Origin: Lamellibrachia columna
Taxonomy: Eukaryota; Annelida; Polychaeta; Sabellida; Siboglinidae
Reading direction: 5' to 3'
Assembly (NCBI GenBank): GCA_963662155.1
Contig: OY759263.1
Span: 33,729,602 to 33,793,601 of the forward strand
Length of the DNA: 64,000 nucleotides
In this document: positions 42,273 through 54,106 of the stretch, in pieces
Numbering within the stretch: the stretch's first letter is position 1
Layout of the letters: each line of letters opens with the position of its first letter
Notes under the pieces: model-generated
Seen by the model: the letters and a program-made list of their open reading frames with translations, nothing else
The model's database searches: none
What the model was told of the DNA's origin: nothing
Program-made: the position numbers and the translations under genes

Positions 42273-42967
42273 TGTTTCACTAACATTCTTATGAGCTCTT
42301 AAGCACGACTTCGCTCTTAACAACTGATTTCGCTCCTTAGCTATGATCGAAACTGAAATTAGCGTTTCACTAAGAAAAAAATCATAAAAACACTTTTACA
42401 GTCAAATAAGTTTTTTAAATGTGAGCGATGAATAACTTGTAAATTATGGCATTTGTCTACAGCGTCTATTTTACAGCACTGATGTTGACAAGTCATTGTG
42501 TGCACTGTTTTACGGCATCGCAAAGGTCAAGGTTGTTTGCAAAACATTTGCTATTCAATGTTGAGTAATTGTTTAGTTGTGTCAAACTAAAATATGTACA
42601 CCCCTAACCTTCATATTGACATACTCGATGACACAACTTCGGCTGAGGTTGTTGGCACTCTCCGCAAGCTTTGTTATTGAAAACTGTCAAAACTTCACTT
42701 GTCAAAACAATATGTCGCCGGTGTGTCACAGAAATAGTGTCCTCTGCGATGCTGCATCTTCTTTTTTAAATTACTTTTGTTGACTTCACCCAGTGAGCAA
42801 ATAAGTCAAATGTAGTTGAAAAGTGTTTGATGGATCGTATTATCAGCCACTTTTAGACAACTTTTCTATTTATTTATTATTTACTTTTATTTATATTTAC
42901 GTGCAACTTATGATGGAAATTGTGATCATTAGCTTATGACAGATTTTACAAGCATCTTAGTGAAACA
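42273..42967. mobile_element. Possible DNA element with imperfect terminal inverted repeats
   Basis: TGTTTCACTAACATTCTTATG at the left (less its last base) resembles the reverse complement of the right end, TGTTTCACTAAGATGCTTGT. GTTTCACTAAG also recurs inside at about 42363. No convincing target duplication and no transposase frame. Confidence 0.35.
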
Positions 42968-43792
42968 TATTTTGAAAAAGCTCTTAAAAATCTATGATGG
43001 ATTCTGTGTTACAATGGGTTATTCCCGATGAGCTTAGTCTTAGTGAAATGCTCCCCAGTTCCAAAGTAACGTTTTACACAAACGTGACATCAACAATGTT
43101 TAATGTTACCATTTATAATTACCCAAATTCGGATATAAATGACATGACCTACATTTACAAAGTTAGCCTTAATACTGTGTTGACATCAAGTGACATTGCA
43201 GCCATTCGCATGTGTCTCCTTTCAATAACACATAACTCAAAACACATATCTCAGCTATGCACGCAAGCTTATGTGGCACATTACCATAATTTAAACTGAC
43301 TTGTATAATTTTCTATCTGTTTAAATATGGCAGGAGCAAAAAAAATACAATTAATATCTCTACAACCATTAAATATTTCTTTAAACTTCAATTTAGTCTC
43401 ATAATTTTCTGATATCACCCGCATTTCATATTTCTCCACAGGTAAATTTTAATTTACAAGAAGCGATATTCTACCTGCTAAGTCATGTGCATTGTTATTT
43501 CATAAACAAGCCTGGCATGACAAAGCCCCCTCCAAACTAGCGCATGCTGACGAATGCCACGTAACTACCTCCAAAGTGTGGGTTCATTAGCAGTCCAACA
43601 AAGCCAGCGGGCAACAGAACAAATAACAAGGCTAGCTGTGGTCATAGGCACAAAACAACCCGGATTCTGTGCTATTTTTAAACCTACAGGTGCAACATTT
43701 GTGACAGAGGGGAGACCGGGGTTATTTTTAACATGGATAAGTTATGACAATAGGTATTTTGTGAAGACTTTACAGGTAACAATGCCTGAAAC
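42968..43792. other. No gene recognised
   Basis: A 101-codon ATG frame at 42994-43299 (+) has no recognisable features; treated as chance. Confidence 0.35.
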
Positions 43793-44023
43793 AACATGCA
43801 GAGCTGTTGTTGCTCTGAACACAAACAACACAAAAACAACAACATGCAGAGCTGTTGTTGCTCTGAACACAACAACAACAACAACATGCAGAGCTGTTGT
43901 TGCTCTGAACACAAACAACACAAAAACAACAACATGCAGAGCTGTTGTTGCTCTGAACACAAACAACAACAACAACAACAACATGCAGAGCTGTTGTTGC
44001 TCTGAACACAAACAACACAAAAA
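43793..44023. repeat. Tandem repeat with (AAC)n spacers, 5 copies
   Basis: Each copy holds ACATGCAGAGCTGTTGTTGC + TCTGAACACA followed by AAC/ACA-rich spacer of variable length, giving periods of about 41-50 bp. AACAACA...TGTTGTT and CAGAG...CTCTG make each copy a potential hairpin. Confidence 0.9.
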
Positions 44024-44277
44024 CATATCTCAACTTATCCCAGTCACAATGTTTATTCAGTAATCCACATGTTTTTTGTGTTCCATGATTCACAATCCAT
44101 ACGCTTTGTTAATCCAGCCAACACCCTTGGAAATCAAAGTATACGGATAAATAAGGTTCCACTGTAATAGAACTAGAGGGAACAAAGTGGCATTAGTAAA
44201 TCACTATCACAGATAAATTAATGAAACAAATGATCTACTGATCATGTAAATGCCAAATATTCATAAACAATGTCCCA
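44024..44277. other. No gene recognised
   Basis: Unique AT-rich spacer between two arrays. Confidence 0.35.
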
Positions 44278-45414
44278 GATACATTAAATGACAAGACAAG
44301 GTGACAAACAAAGAGTTCACAAGGAGGACAGATCAACACAGATACATTAAATGACAAGACAAGGTGACAAACAAAGAGTTCACAAGGAGGACAGATCAAC
44401 ACAGATACATTAAATGACAAGACAAGGTGACAAACAAAGAGTTCACAAGGAGGACAGATCAACACAGATACATTAAATGACAAGACAAGGTGACAAACAA
44501 AGAGTTCACAAGGAGGACAGATCAACACAGATACATTAAATGACAAGACAAGGTGACAAACAAAGAGTTCACAAGGAGGACAGATCAACACAGATACATT
44601 AAATGACAAGACAAGGTGACAAACAAAGAGTTCACAAGGAGGACAGATCAACACAGATACATTAAATGACAAGACAAGGTGACAAACAAAGAGTTCACAA
44701 GGAGGACAGATCAACACAGATACATTAAATGACAAGACAAGGTGACAAACAAAGAGTTCACAAGGAGGACAGATCAACACAGATACATTAAATGACAAGA
44801 CAAGGTGACAAACAAAGAGTTCACAAGGAGGACAGATACAACACAGATACATTAAATGACAAGACAAGGTGACAAACAAAGAGTTCACAAGGAGGACAGA
44901 TCAACACAGATACATTAAATGACAAGACAAGGTGACAAACAAAGAGTTCACAAGGAGGACAGATACAACACAGATACATTAAATGACAAGACAAGGTGAC
45001 AAACAAAGAGTTCACAAGGAGGACAGATCAACACAGATACATTAAATGACAAGACAAGGTGACAAACAAAGAGTTCACAAGGAGGACAGATACAACACAG
45101 ATACATTAAATGACAAGACAAGGTGACAAACAAAGAGTTCACAAGGAGGACAGATCAACACAGATACATTAAATGACAAGACAAGGTGACAAACAAAGAG
45201 TTCACAAGGAGGACAGATCAACACAGATACATTAAATGACAAGACAAGGTGACAAACAAAGAGTTCACAAGGAGGACAGATCAACACAGATACATTAAAT
45301 GACAAGACAAGGTGACAAACAAAGAGTTCACAAGGAGGACAGATCAACACAGATACATTAAATGACAAGACAAGGTGACAAACAAAGAGTTCACAAGGAG
45401 GACAGATCAACACA
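44278..45414. repeat. Minisatellite, 63-bp unit, 18 copies (three of 64 bp)
   Basis: Unit begins AGATACATTAAATGACAAGA, then CAAGGTGACAAACAAAGAGT and TCACAAGGAGGACAGATCAAC. Copies are essentially identical except that three (near 44835, 44962, 45089) have one extra base (AGATACAAC). These three are spaced exactly 127 bp apart. 15 x 63 + 3 x 64 equals the 1137-bp length. Long minus-strand frames (21-residue period, PCELFVCHLVLSFNVSVLIC) are artefacts of the multiple-of-three unit. Confidence 0.98.
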
Positions 45415-45419
45415 GCATC

Positions 45420-45585
45420 AGGCAGAGCTGAAAACAGGACATGGATCGGACACACCACGAGACAGGGCCTAGATTGGAACCACGAAAGAAAAAGGAAACC
45501 AGGTAGACCAAAACATAGTTGCAGGAGGTCAGTAATCGAGGAAATAAAGAAGTGTTGTTTCGGCCCTTTGCTCTACTTTGAGTGA
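45420..45585 (+). mobile_element. LINE C-terminal fragment (RTE/L1-like)
   Basis: The + frame reads RTWIGHTTRQGLDWNHERKR, then KPGRPKHSCRRSVIEEIKKC. This matches the C-terminal signature W-I-G-H...I-x-R-Q-A-L-x-W-N-P...G-K-R-K-x-G-R-P-x-x-x-W-R-R found after reverse transcriptase in many invertebrate LINEs. A 5'-truncated relic directly abutting the 63-bp array. Confidence 0.75.
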
Positions 45586-45639
45586 AGAGGATTACATAAA
45601 TGTAAATGCTGGCAGTGGAAATGTAGTAATAAAGAACTG

Positions 45640-45983
45640 ACACATCTATATATTTGACGAACCACATATAGATTGTTGAATTCTTCTAGACACAGACCCA
45701 TCAGAATCAACACATCACTGTGGATACGCCCCAGGTCTCCTGGTATGACATAATCACCAGCTGACAATTTGCGGTAATAACAGTTCCGAGCATGTTTCTT
45801 CGGGTCGCTGCGGCAACGCAGCTGATAATGAGGCTGTTGCCAATAACTTATAGATATTGGACACTTGCTATTCAACTCACAAATTCTGTCTTTCTCTGAA
45901 GTACAGCTCGCACAAAAATAAGACAACACAGCAAATTCCTTTGTTTCATGTCTGCAAAGTGCAAAACATTCCCAATCCATCAA
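45640..45983 (-). other. Unassigned open frame, Cys-rich
   Basis: An open minus-strand frame of about 115-135 codons with nine or more Cys, for example CASCTSEKDRICELNSKC and later RNCYYRKLSAGDYVIPGD. TTTTTGTGCGAGCTGTACTTCAG near 45902 could be an acceptor (a polypyrimidine tract just before), but I see no matching donor. It could be an exon, a transposon relic or chance. Not recognised. Confidence 0.25.
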
Positions 45984-48900
45984 TAAACGGATAACAAATA
46001 TATAACATATTTTATTTTTGTATTGATTTTTTTATAATCATTTTCCTTTTCACAATAATTTTATCTTATCTATTTATAACCATTAAATACATTCCAAATA
46101 AACCACCTTTGTGCCTTCAACGCTGCATTTCCAATATGATTAAAAGAAAAATACAATTTATTTAATTTATAAATGGACCACATTTATAATATGAAAAATA
46201 TTACATTTTTAATACCACAAAATGAGCTAACTGCAATAAATTATAAAGTTGCTTTCATATTTTTCTACATAACATACTGCAACGTTTGCACATTATTATT
46301 CTTTATTTTGGACAAATCCATATTACAATCTACCCCTGATAATGTCCAAATATTACAAATTCTCATTTTTAATAACACAAAATGTCTGAGCTGCAATACA
46401 TTTAGATGTTACTTTGTCCCTATTATTTGTTTGTTCTTTTCTACATAATACATCCATCTTGCCGTTTTTTCAACATTTTATTATTTAACATTACTAACCC
46501 AATTTGAAATTGTTTGCTTTGTCTGTTTGTGTTGAAAATAAACTTCAGTCATTCATGCAAATATCCTCTGCATGTTATTATTTTTATTCTGAACAAACCA
46601 ATACTGCAATTCCTATCGGATAATGTCACGATATTTACAAAATGAAATTGCTTAACATGGAAGAGCACTGGGCGTGAGATGTACATGTAATTTAGATGCA
46701 CGCCTGATTACTAGAGCAACTCTTGAAGCACTACAACCACGGACTTCAAAGACAATTATGTAGAAGATAACATGGGAGCCAATCATCATGCACAGCCACA
46801 TCATCGAAGAAACTTCGATTCGACTGCATTACATGACAACTGGATGTGTGCTACAATTACTCTTACTATCTGACTATTGTAAGATTCGTAGATTTTCTGC
46901 ATGTCAACCCATGACCCCACACTTAGTGTTACTGCACTGAACAAAAAGCGAAAGCCGTAATATTAATGTTTATGTCAAGGAAGCCCTAAGCCCTAAGCCC
47001 ATACTAGCTTTGCCAATGTCTGTGGCTACTCCAGACTCCGGCTCCAAACTGACTCATTATATTTTAATTACAATAAGACAAAACATGTAATACACCAGGC
47101 CTGTAGCCAAGAAATGTAAATGAGCAATTCTCAAAAGGTCGTCACTCAGCACCTCCCCTTTTGTAATTGTTATAACTTTAGACTGGGAACAAATAAAAAA
47201 AAATTGCGGTTTTGATTGAACGAATGTGAGCACAACAAAGAGACAACATCAGATATGTCACTGTTGTTGTTTGCCTGTGAGAATGATTTCATAGTTTTGT
47301 GCCTTCAAAAACGTTGCACGCGAAGGGACCCAGGTATTGTCAGCTTGCAATGAAAACAAATCAGCTTTGCCGCTCTGATGTTGCTTGGATGTTGTTGTCA
47401 ATATATTGCTCTGCCATCGTGTGAAGTATTGACAGAACGTGTGCAACAGATCATTTTTTATTTATCTTTGAAAAGGTTACTTGCAATTCCAGGCAACATT
47501 GAAGCATTCCTATAAAAAGCACCACACATAGTTCAAATGAACAAAACTTCATTTGTGGCTGTATTGTAGATATAATAATTTAATAATAATAATATATGTT
47601 ACTTAATAACATAGCACCAGATACAAGATTTTTTGTGGCACTTAAAGCATAATTATTAAAAATAAATAACGTGGTCTAGAATTGCTAAATAAACAAACAG
47701 GTTACAAATGTCACTAAAACTAATAATGCCTATATAATTTTTAATTATAGTTAAAATAATGTGGATAAGATTATAGAAAAATATTCAAAGTAAAAACAAT
47801 TAGAATGACTACTGCTAACTAGTGTTCATCTGTGCAGGAAATAAGGTTCACAAGAAATTATTCTTTAGTTGAAACTTGAAACTGGCGAAAGTGTCTGACG
47901 TTTTACTAACAGGATTAGTTTAGTTGTACCTCAACTGTGTTCTGCTGTCATTACATGGCAAAGACCTCAATGATTATTATCAAATGAACAGTGTAATAAC
48001 ACTGGCAAAAACTAAATTACTTTTGACACACTTTTGACAATTATCTACAGTAATTTCCAGCGCATCTGGCGAAAGCAGTGTAAAAATCTCACCAATGCAA
48101 CATTGTTACAAAAAACACCAAAACAAAACCAGAACGCCCTTGTTCAGAAACATGATAAAATTTGGCAATCATGGTAAGAGGACACTATGAATCCATTTTT
48201 CCTTTGAAACTTGGTGGCACACTGTGGCCTAAAAAGTAAACAACGAATAATTCGTGGCTCAAACACATGTCAATGCTCAATAAACCTGTGCCCGCATAGC
48301 ATAGTGCCGCATCTGTAGCCAGAAATCTGCTCAAGCCCCAGATGCCAGCCCTGTTGGCCAACTCACAGAGGCTGTTTTTTAAACCCGTCGTTACCGTGGC
48401 AACATGATGCAAGCGAAACACATCAATATTCAGTGGGTGTTTGCAGTGGGAATGTCCAATTTCTGGGCAGAACGAAGCAACTACAGTAGCTGCAGTAGAC
48501 ATGGAACAATTCACGTAGGTCTATTAGAAGTTAGGCGTACATCATCATGGTCGTAACCATGACAAAACGCAATTCCACCAACGCAATTCTACCAATAATA
48601 ATGTGGATTATATCTTTAGCCCTTGACAACGTAGCGAGAATTGTTGGTGGTCGTGTTTTTCTACAATCATGCAAAACGTCAACATGACCATTGACGGGGA
48701 AAATCAATCGTGGCCTGAACTCTTCCGTGTGTACATACTGACCCATGGAAAACAAAGTCTGTTCTAGCTAACACTGAGTCCTGACACATATTATGTCCAC
48801 TTTTTAGCCGACTGAGCAGACATCTGACACTAGACTGCCTGGACTGGAGATAGCTTGCCTGGCTGCCAGAAGATCTCCATTTCCTGATGCACCACCACCA

Positions 48901-49170
48901 TCATAATCAGCCACTCACAGTCAATCATTCCCTGACTCTCTGCTTCTGCAGATACTAGTCTTCATAGACAACAAAAATAACCTGGTCTTGGTGTCTAACT
49001 CGGGTTTCATATGTGTGTGTGGGCACAGTACCATTGTAATCACATGGCCATAAAACAAAGAACCACAAGCGTACGTGTTCCTAGAAAATACTTGAGATAT
49101 GAAGGAATGCGTGATTCCATATTTCATTCAAGTAACAGGAATTAATGTACCCGGGGTAGTACCTTTTACA
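45984..49170. other. No gene recognised
   Basis: Three kilobases of AT-rich sequence. A telomere-like AAGCCCTAAGCCCTAAGCCC occurs once near 46981. A 109-codon minus-strand frame at 48185-48514 has no recognised features. No repeats of note. Confidence 0.45.
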
Positions 49171-49612
49171 TTAAAACTCCATCCTCCACTGATTTAGCCT
49201 ATCGCAAATCCGGTTCGTTGATGCCCAAGTATGTAGTGTGTGATTAGTTTATGTAACATCCGAAGTTGATTTAATAAAAATATGCCTATTTTTATTCAAA
49301 GCATCGAAAGAATCGACTTAAGTCGTTCGATCTGGTAAGGCTCAAAATGGTGGGTATCCAAAATGGTAAATACTGTGCGGGTCAATACCGATCATGGGTG
49401 TGACTTCAATCCTCTCGCCAATCACATGACAAAGTTATGAATGAGTTTTCAGTATTTCAATTTCACTTAATGTTTGACCAAACATAAAGTAATTTAATAG
49501 GTTGTCTGATGATTTCACAAAAACGACATACAACAGTTGCACAAACGAGCTAGCATGTTGCAGTGGATACTAGGTAGGTTTGATTTTTCGCAAAATGAAT
49601 TTGAAATGACTT
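49171..49612 (-). repeat. Unclassified interspersed repeat R1, copy 2
   Basis: Reverse complement of 34061-34553. Landmarks TTAAAACTCCATCCTCCACT, GATTTAGCCTATCGCAAATC, CTCTCGCCAATCAC, TGCACAAACGAGCTAGCATG, GGATACTAGGTAGGTTTGAT appear in order. Lacks the 16-bp triplication seen in copy 1 and has about 20 bp of sequence (TTTAATAAAAATATGCC) absent there. Confidence 0.78.
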
Positions 49613-50188
49613 GCAAAAAATTTTAACTGAGGAACCTTTTAAAAAATTGTATCTCGCGATGACATTTTCAAGCAGAAATACTACAACTAACAGTGATTAA
49701 ACATGGTGTTATCATTGCTGTGCCATTTTCATTATCAATATAAGCTCACTTATTATGAGTAAAATTGTTTATTTATTCAAAATTTCTTTCTTTTCAGAAT
49801 TGTCTGTCCAGGGCGCAACTTTAATGCAATATCAATGTTTTAGGTAACATTTTTGAGGTTATCTCATATTTATGCTTCTTACAGAATTAACTAATTTTAC
49901 AGAATAAATTTGCTTCTGTGTATTATAAAAATAAGCTTACATCCAGTAAACCTACTTTCAAAAACTGACCACTAAGGTGATAATGTTAATTAAAACAAAG
50001 AGTTGTTATTAAAGTAAGAATATTAAACATTAAAACAAATAAAGATTAATGTCATAAAATACAGTTCTCATCACCAAATGTGTCCTTACAAAACGCACTG
50101 ACAAAGTAGAAATGAACTGACATTGGTACGGTGCAATGACAAAAAAGGAGTAACAAAAGGTTAATCATAAAATAATAAAACAAACGGT
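49613..50188. other. No gene recognised
   Basis: AT-rich unique sequence. Confidence 0.4.
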
Positions 50189-50643
50189 TTATTTCCAATA
50201 GATATATGTTGAAAAGGGATGCAGATTATATAGTTTACACCAGTCACGTTTAGATGTAGGGGCACCTAATTGGCCATCTACAACATAAGCCATGTCAGTT
50301 TCAACAGAAAGCATAAGTCTTCCCCTATGTAATGTAAGCTGCTTTCTCATTCCAGGGATGGTACATCTATTGGTCACGACGCATGCAAAGGCCAACTAAT
50401 GAGAATAAGCTGCAGTAAATGTAGACTTGATGGTGTAGGCGTACTTCGCTGAATAACAAATGTCGGGACACAGCCAAAGCACACAGCACTAGCTGTAGTC
50501 AATCTGCAGACACCAGACTGTACCACAAGAGTATCAACAGATCCACAGATCACTGTTTTTTCTACAGGGGACACAAGTGATTCTCGCTTCGAGGCGATAG
50601 TTGATGAGATACTGCACTTCCGGTCCCGAGTTGTGCACACCAT
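50189..50643 (-). other. Two adjacent open frames, unrecognised
   Basis: Minus-strand ATG frames of 89 codons (50643-50374) and 68 codons (50395-50189) lie end to end in different frames. Codon content looks coding-like (MVCTTRDRKC...; MAFACVVTNRCTIPGMRKQL...). They might be a frameshifted relic of one protein or transposon. No family recognised and no splice pairs identified. Confidence 0.2.
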
Positions 50644-51261
50644 AACATGTTAAATGAACCTATGTCATTATAAAATAAATCATTGGTATTAGAGTTATTT
50701 CATTTTAATGCTAGTTGTTTTAATCAATAATGGAAGTAAATGTGTTATTGTTTGTTCTGTTTTAATTCCAAGTGTGTTTATGTGTGAAAAGTGATAGCAG
50801 GCAGCATGTCGTTGGGAGCCTGAAGTGACCATTTATGGGTAATTATGGAAAAATTTGCATAAAACCAACATGGCGGCAAATTAGAACTATTAAAACCAAT
50901 GCTAAAACTCAGCCAGGTAATGCTGCACTGTGTACAAAGTTATCGATCGTAAAATCCTACAATTCTGTTTTTGATGAATATCTGCATACACTGGTAGTAG
51001 GCAGTGCTAATACGTGTGCTCTTTCCCAATGATTTGTCCACTACAGTAAATAAAATGATTGAGATTAGACCCCCACAGGCCTACTAACCGGATCCCTGAA
51101 CTGTGAACACTATTTAGACCCTAGGGGTGCCATATAATTATAAATGCAGTAGTCTATTCAATTTACCCCCCCCCACCCCCCACCAGCCTTCCAGTACACC
51201 AGGGTTAGAAAGTGGACCTCTCTGCACTAAGACCTAAGATACTGCTAAACAACTTGTCACA
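50644..51261. other. No gene recognised; poly-C tract
   Basis: Contains a C-rich run (TTTACCCCCCCCCACCCCCC) near 51161-51180. Otherwise empty. Confidence 0.4.
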
Positions 51262-51495
51262 ATGACGACCATGATATCAGATGACCCGGCGGTGCATGGA
51301 TCCTCTTTTAGACGCAAGAAATGTTTTAGATTGCACTTGTCTCCAACCACTGAGTCACCACTTCTTAGGAATCGCTCGCCATCTCCAAGACGGCCAACTA
51401 TTCCAAACTGCCACTTTTATGCGAAACATGGACCGGTCGTCTTCCAATTGCTTCGTGTAATTGCACCTCTACACAATTATGTGGCCATCTTGTGA
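51262..51495 (+). other. Possible first coding exon or chance frame
   Basis: ATG frame of 77 codons with a non-random look: SSFRRKKCFRLHLSPTTESP then LLRNRSPSPRRPTIPN, a basic Ser-Pro-rich segment resembling a phosphorylated or 14-3-3-binding regulatory linker. The only good donor-like site, TGAAG|GTAACT at about 51498, lies just after the stop. A weak resemblance of SPRRPTI to the linker before the kinase domain of CaMKK is noted but is too short to rely on. Confidence 0.2.
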
Positions 51496-51960
51496 AGGTA
51501 ACTAGAAGAGTCACAGATAAAGCAGGCAACCCAAACACAGGATGACTGCTTCAATGTCTAGCAGACAGGTGTCCAGTAGATGTCCGAGTGATCAAGTCAA
51601 TGTCAGAGTCGGGACAGTTCAATATTTTACTCATCATCATGAGCCTATACAATGGTTTTCTCGTTCGACAAAGTTTTGCATCATGGAAAATAATTTGGTA
51701 ACGCTCGTAAGTCGCTATGTTTTAGACGTACACCACTTCAGCTGATCAAGAACTAGTGACACATGATCACACACATAGAAACAAACATAGCAGACATCTC
51801 ACTCTGCTCTACCCAAGCGCTGGGTTGAACTCTACGTGCAAGGAACTAGGGAACAGAATGCTGTTACCCAATTATTTCTGCCACACAGTTGTTTGAGCAC
51901 AGGAAGGCTGGGAAGTAGTCCCTCCATAAGAGACAGGGATCTTGTTGAATTCTTGCAAGC
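51496..51960. other. No gene recognised
   Basis: Unique non-coding sequence. Confidence 0.4.
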
Positions 51961-51972
51961 AACTGGAATAAC

Positions 51973-52022
51973 TAAGCGCACGCACGCACACACCCACCCA
52001 CCCATCCACCCACCCACCCACT
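51973..52022. repeat. CGCA / CCCA microsatellite
   Basis: (CGCA)n passing into (CCCA)n, e.g. GCGCACGCACGCACACACCC then ACCCACCCATCCACCCACCC. Confidence 0.9.
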
Positions 52023-52180
52023 CATATATAAATGGACGTAGGCTTGAACTGAACCAAAAAATGCAGAGCTATGTGCAATGAGCAAGCCCAACAAATTACA
52101 GTTTAACTGGTGACTTGACTTGACCACCAGACAGGAGAAAAGGAAGCTGGAAATATAAAATGTAAAAGAAAGGTCTAATG

Positions 52181-52490
52181 TTCTTATATAGTGCAGTATC
52201 CAGTCCTCATGACTGCTCAAAGCACTTTACACTTCACCCCCTGGCAGACCTGTTCATTCCAACGCCATATCGACTTCAGTGGGAAGCATTCAGCCATGCT
52301 GCAATTACCGTACATAGACTTTTCATTCAGATATCCATCTAACCAGGTACTCATTTATACAGCTGAGTGAACTGTGGCAACATGAATTGAACAAAATTAC
52401 CAAAGTTTCAAAACAGCGCCAAGAGGATTCGAACCCGGGTTCTCTCGACTGAGAGCTCAACATTCTAACCGTTATGCCACCGCGCCCCAC
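52181..52490 (-). mobile_element. tRNA-derived SINE, family A, full length
   Basis: On the minus strand the head from about 52490 reads GGCGCGGTGGCATAACGGTT, AGAATGTTGAGCTCTCAGTC, GAGAGAACCCGGGTTCGAATCC (less its last two bases): A box and a canonical B box (GGTTCGAATCC). The head resembles tRNA-Glu in the layout and CTC anticodon region. The body and 3' end (GGATACTGCACTATATAAGA) match copies at 11472, 32930 and 54148. This is the best-preserved copy, expected to use RNA polymerase III internal promoters. Confidence 0.85.
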
Positions 52491-53104
52491 CCCAACACGG
52501 ATTGCATCCGCAACAGCAGTGACCAACAACATAAGCAGGCGACTCTTACCGCAAAAGCACAATATTTTGTAAAGAATATGTAGTTTTTTGTACATGGAAT
52601 GATGTTTCATGTTAAAATATCACATAATGAAAACGTCAGGAATTTTATTTTCAAAAAACCAATATCGGGTCGGTGAATTCGTAAAGCTAATCAAAACTAA
52701 AAGGCCTCAGAACCAAAAAAAATTGACGTACCCTGACCTTTCCACAACCAAATTTTTGACAGGGCGCATACAACATGGCAATGTGTCACTTGTCACACTA
52801 CACAGAGTAATAGATCAACGTGTGCACCAATATTAGCACTGTCAAGTAACCTTATAAACTACAAAACTCATGAGGAAAGGAAAAGGAATACCAAGCATAG
52901 TCTGGGTCACTAAACAAAGTTGCAACACTGGGATGCTCATCTGCGCTTTTTCAAATCTATAAATTTGCCTGACATTTTGCATACAAAGGTCAAAACGTCT
53001 TGTGCATCCTGCATCAAAAAAAACATTGTGTGTGAGCAGCTGAGAGAATATGATGATGCAGGTCATCTGGTGTTGCTAGGAAACCATTTGGGGTGTAGTG
53101 TACA
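52491..53104. other. No gene recognised
   Basis: Unique sequence; short frames here lack support. Confidence 0.4.
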
Positions 53105-53215
53105 CTAAAAGCCATAGGTCCCGTCTACCTGGTGTCTAGGCCAGGGGAATTAAAAGACCCTACACAGGGTGTAAATGAAATGTGCAACCTGTCATGGACT
53201 CACATAGTGGTGGTC
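53105..53215 (+). mobile_element. SINE family B, 3' body fragment
   Basis: AAAAGCCATAGGTCCCGTCT, ACCTGGTGTCTAGGCCAGGG, AAAAGACCC, TGCAACCTGTCATGGACTCA match the bodies at 14255 and 60690. The head is missing. It abuts the LINE at 53216. Confidence 0.65.
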
Positions 53216-53600
53216 TCTGCCTCTAAGAGGAGACCAAATAGAAGTGTTTAAAATAGTGAATGGTTATGAGGATGTTGACAGGAATATGTTCTTCAAACTT
53301 AAAGAAGGCAGTAGAACCAGAGGACACAAAGCAGCATTAGTTAAGGAGCTGTGTAGGTTGGACTTGAGAAAGTACTCTTTCTCACAGAGGGTGATAAATG
53401 AATGGAACAAACTGCCAAATGATTGTGTTAATGCTAGTAGTGTGAATATGTTTAAAAATAAAATTGACAGATATTTGATAAGGGCGGGCTACAAATAGAT
53501 GAGAAAATTGTTGGACTCTCGATAAGCCAATGGCTTCCTTGTCCACTTGCCATCTGGAACTTGTTGTTTGGGGTGGCAATCTTGTTAAATCTTGTTAAAA
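53216..53600 (+). mobile_element. CR1-like LINE, C-terminal domain and 3' UTR
   Basis: The + frame begins LRGDQIEVFKIVNGYEDVDR, then FFKLKEGSRTRGHKAALVKE, LRKYSFSQRVINEWNKLPND and MFKNKIDRYLIRAGYK, then stop. This is the C-terminal region after the reverse transcriptase domain in a CR1-like LINE family. It is intact over its last 84+ codons, so it is relatively young but strongly 5'-truncated. 3' UTR as at 8125, ending AATCTTGTTAAATCTTGTTAAA. Confidence 0.85.
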
Positions 53601-54106
53601 CCCACCAAAAATATGGTGTAAAAATACTCTGGATGCCCTTAACTGGAAGAAATAACAGCACAATGATGTCATCCCAACGGGTTGATGGCAGGAGACACCT
53701 GTCCAGGCAATCTGTTGTTCTGTGTTTGAAGAATATCAGATTGGGGACACATCATGCAAAAATGTCACCACCCACTGCAGTCCAGCACAGCTGTCTCAAC
53801 GGATCTGCATATTACGTCTTCCATGTGCTCGTATCTCTGGCATGTGCATGCATGCGCACGCACGTGCACGCATGACCGAACCGGCACACACACACACATC
53901 TACACATGTGCATCTCTCTGATCAGACAATCTTCTGCATCACCCAACAGATCCCTGGACATCAATGGGCATCAACGTCTGCTGGACTATCCATGTGAGAA
54001 GTCGTCATTTCCTCTCCTTGGTCAGCTGTGTTTATAAACACTGCATCTGATATGTGCCTGGGGAGTGGGGCTAATTGTGGCAGTGGTAGGTTGTAACAAG
54101 TCTACA
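53601..54106. other. No gene recognised; GCATGC/CA microsatellite
   Basis: Alternating purine-pyrimidine tract at about 53838-53905 (GCATGTGCATGCATGCGCAC, then CACACACACA). Otherwise empty. Confidence 0.45.

Noticed and set aside
44235..45458. Minus-strand frames with 21-residue hydrophobic Cys-rich repeats
   Set aside because: 63-bp tandem repeat artefact; the 64-bp units break the frame three times.
46981..47000. Telomere-like CCCTAAG repeats
   Set aside because: Only two to three copies, and the unit is not the TTAGGG complement in tandem; likewise the single CCCTAA per unit at 27129-27669.
48185..48514. 109-codon minus-strand ATG frame
   Set aside because: No recognisable motif, repeats or splice context; consistent with chance in 64 kb.
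52420..52490. tRNA gene (tRNA-Glu-like)
   Set aside because: Acceptor and anticodon stems do not pair fully and the sequence continues into a SINE body shared by other copies.
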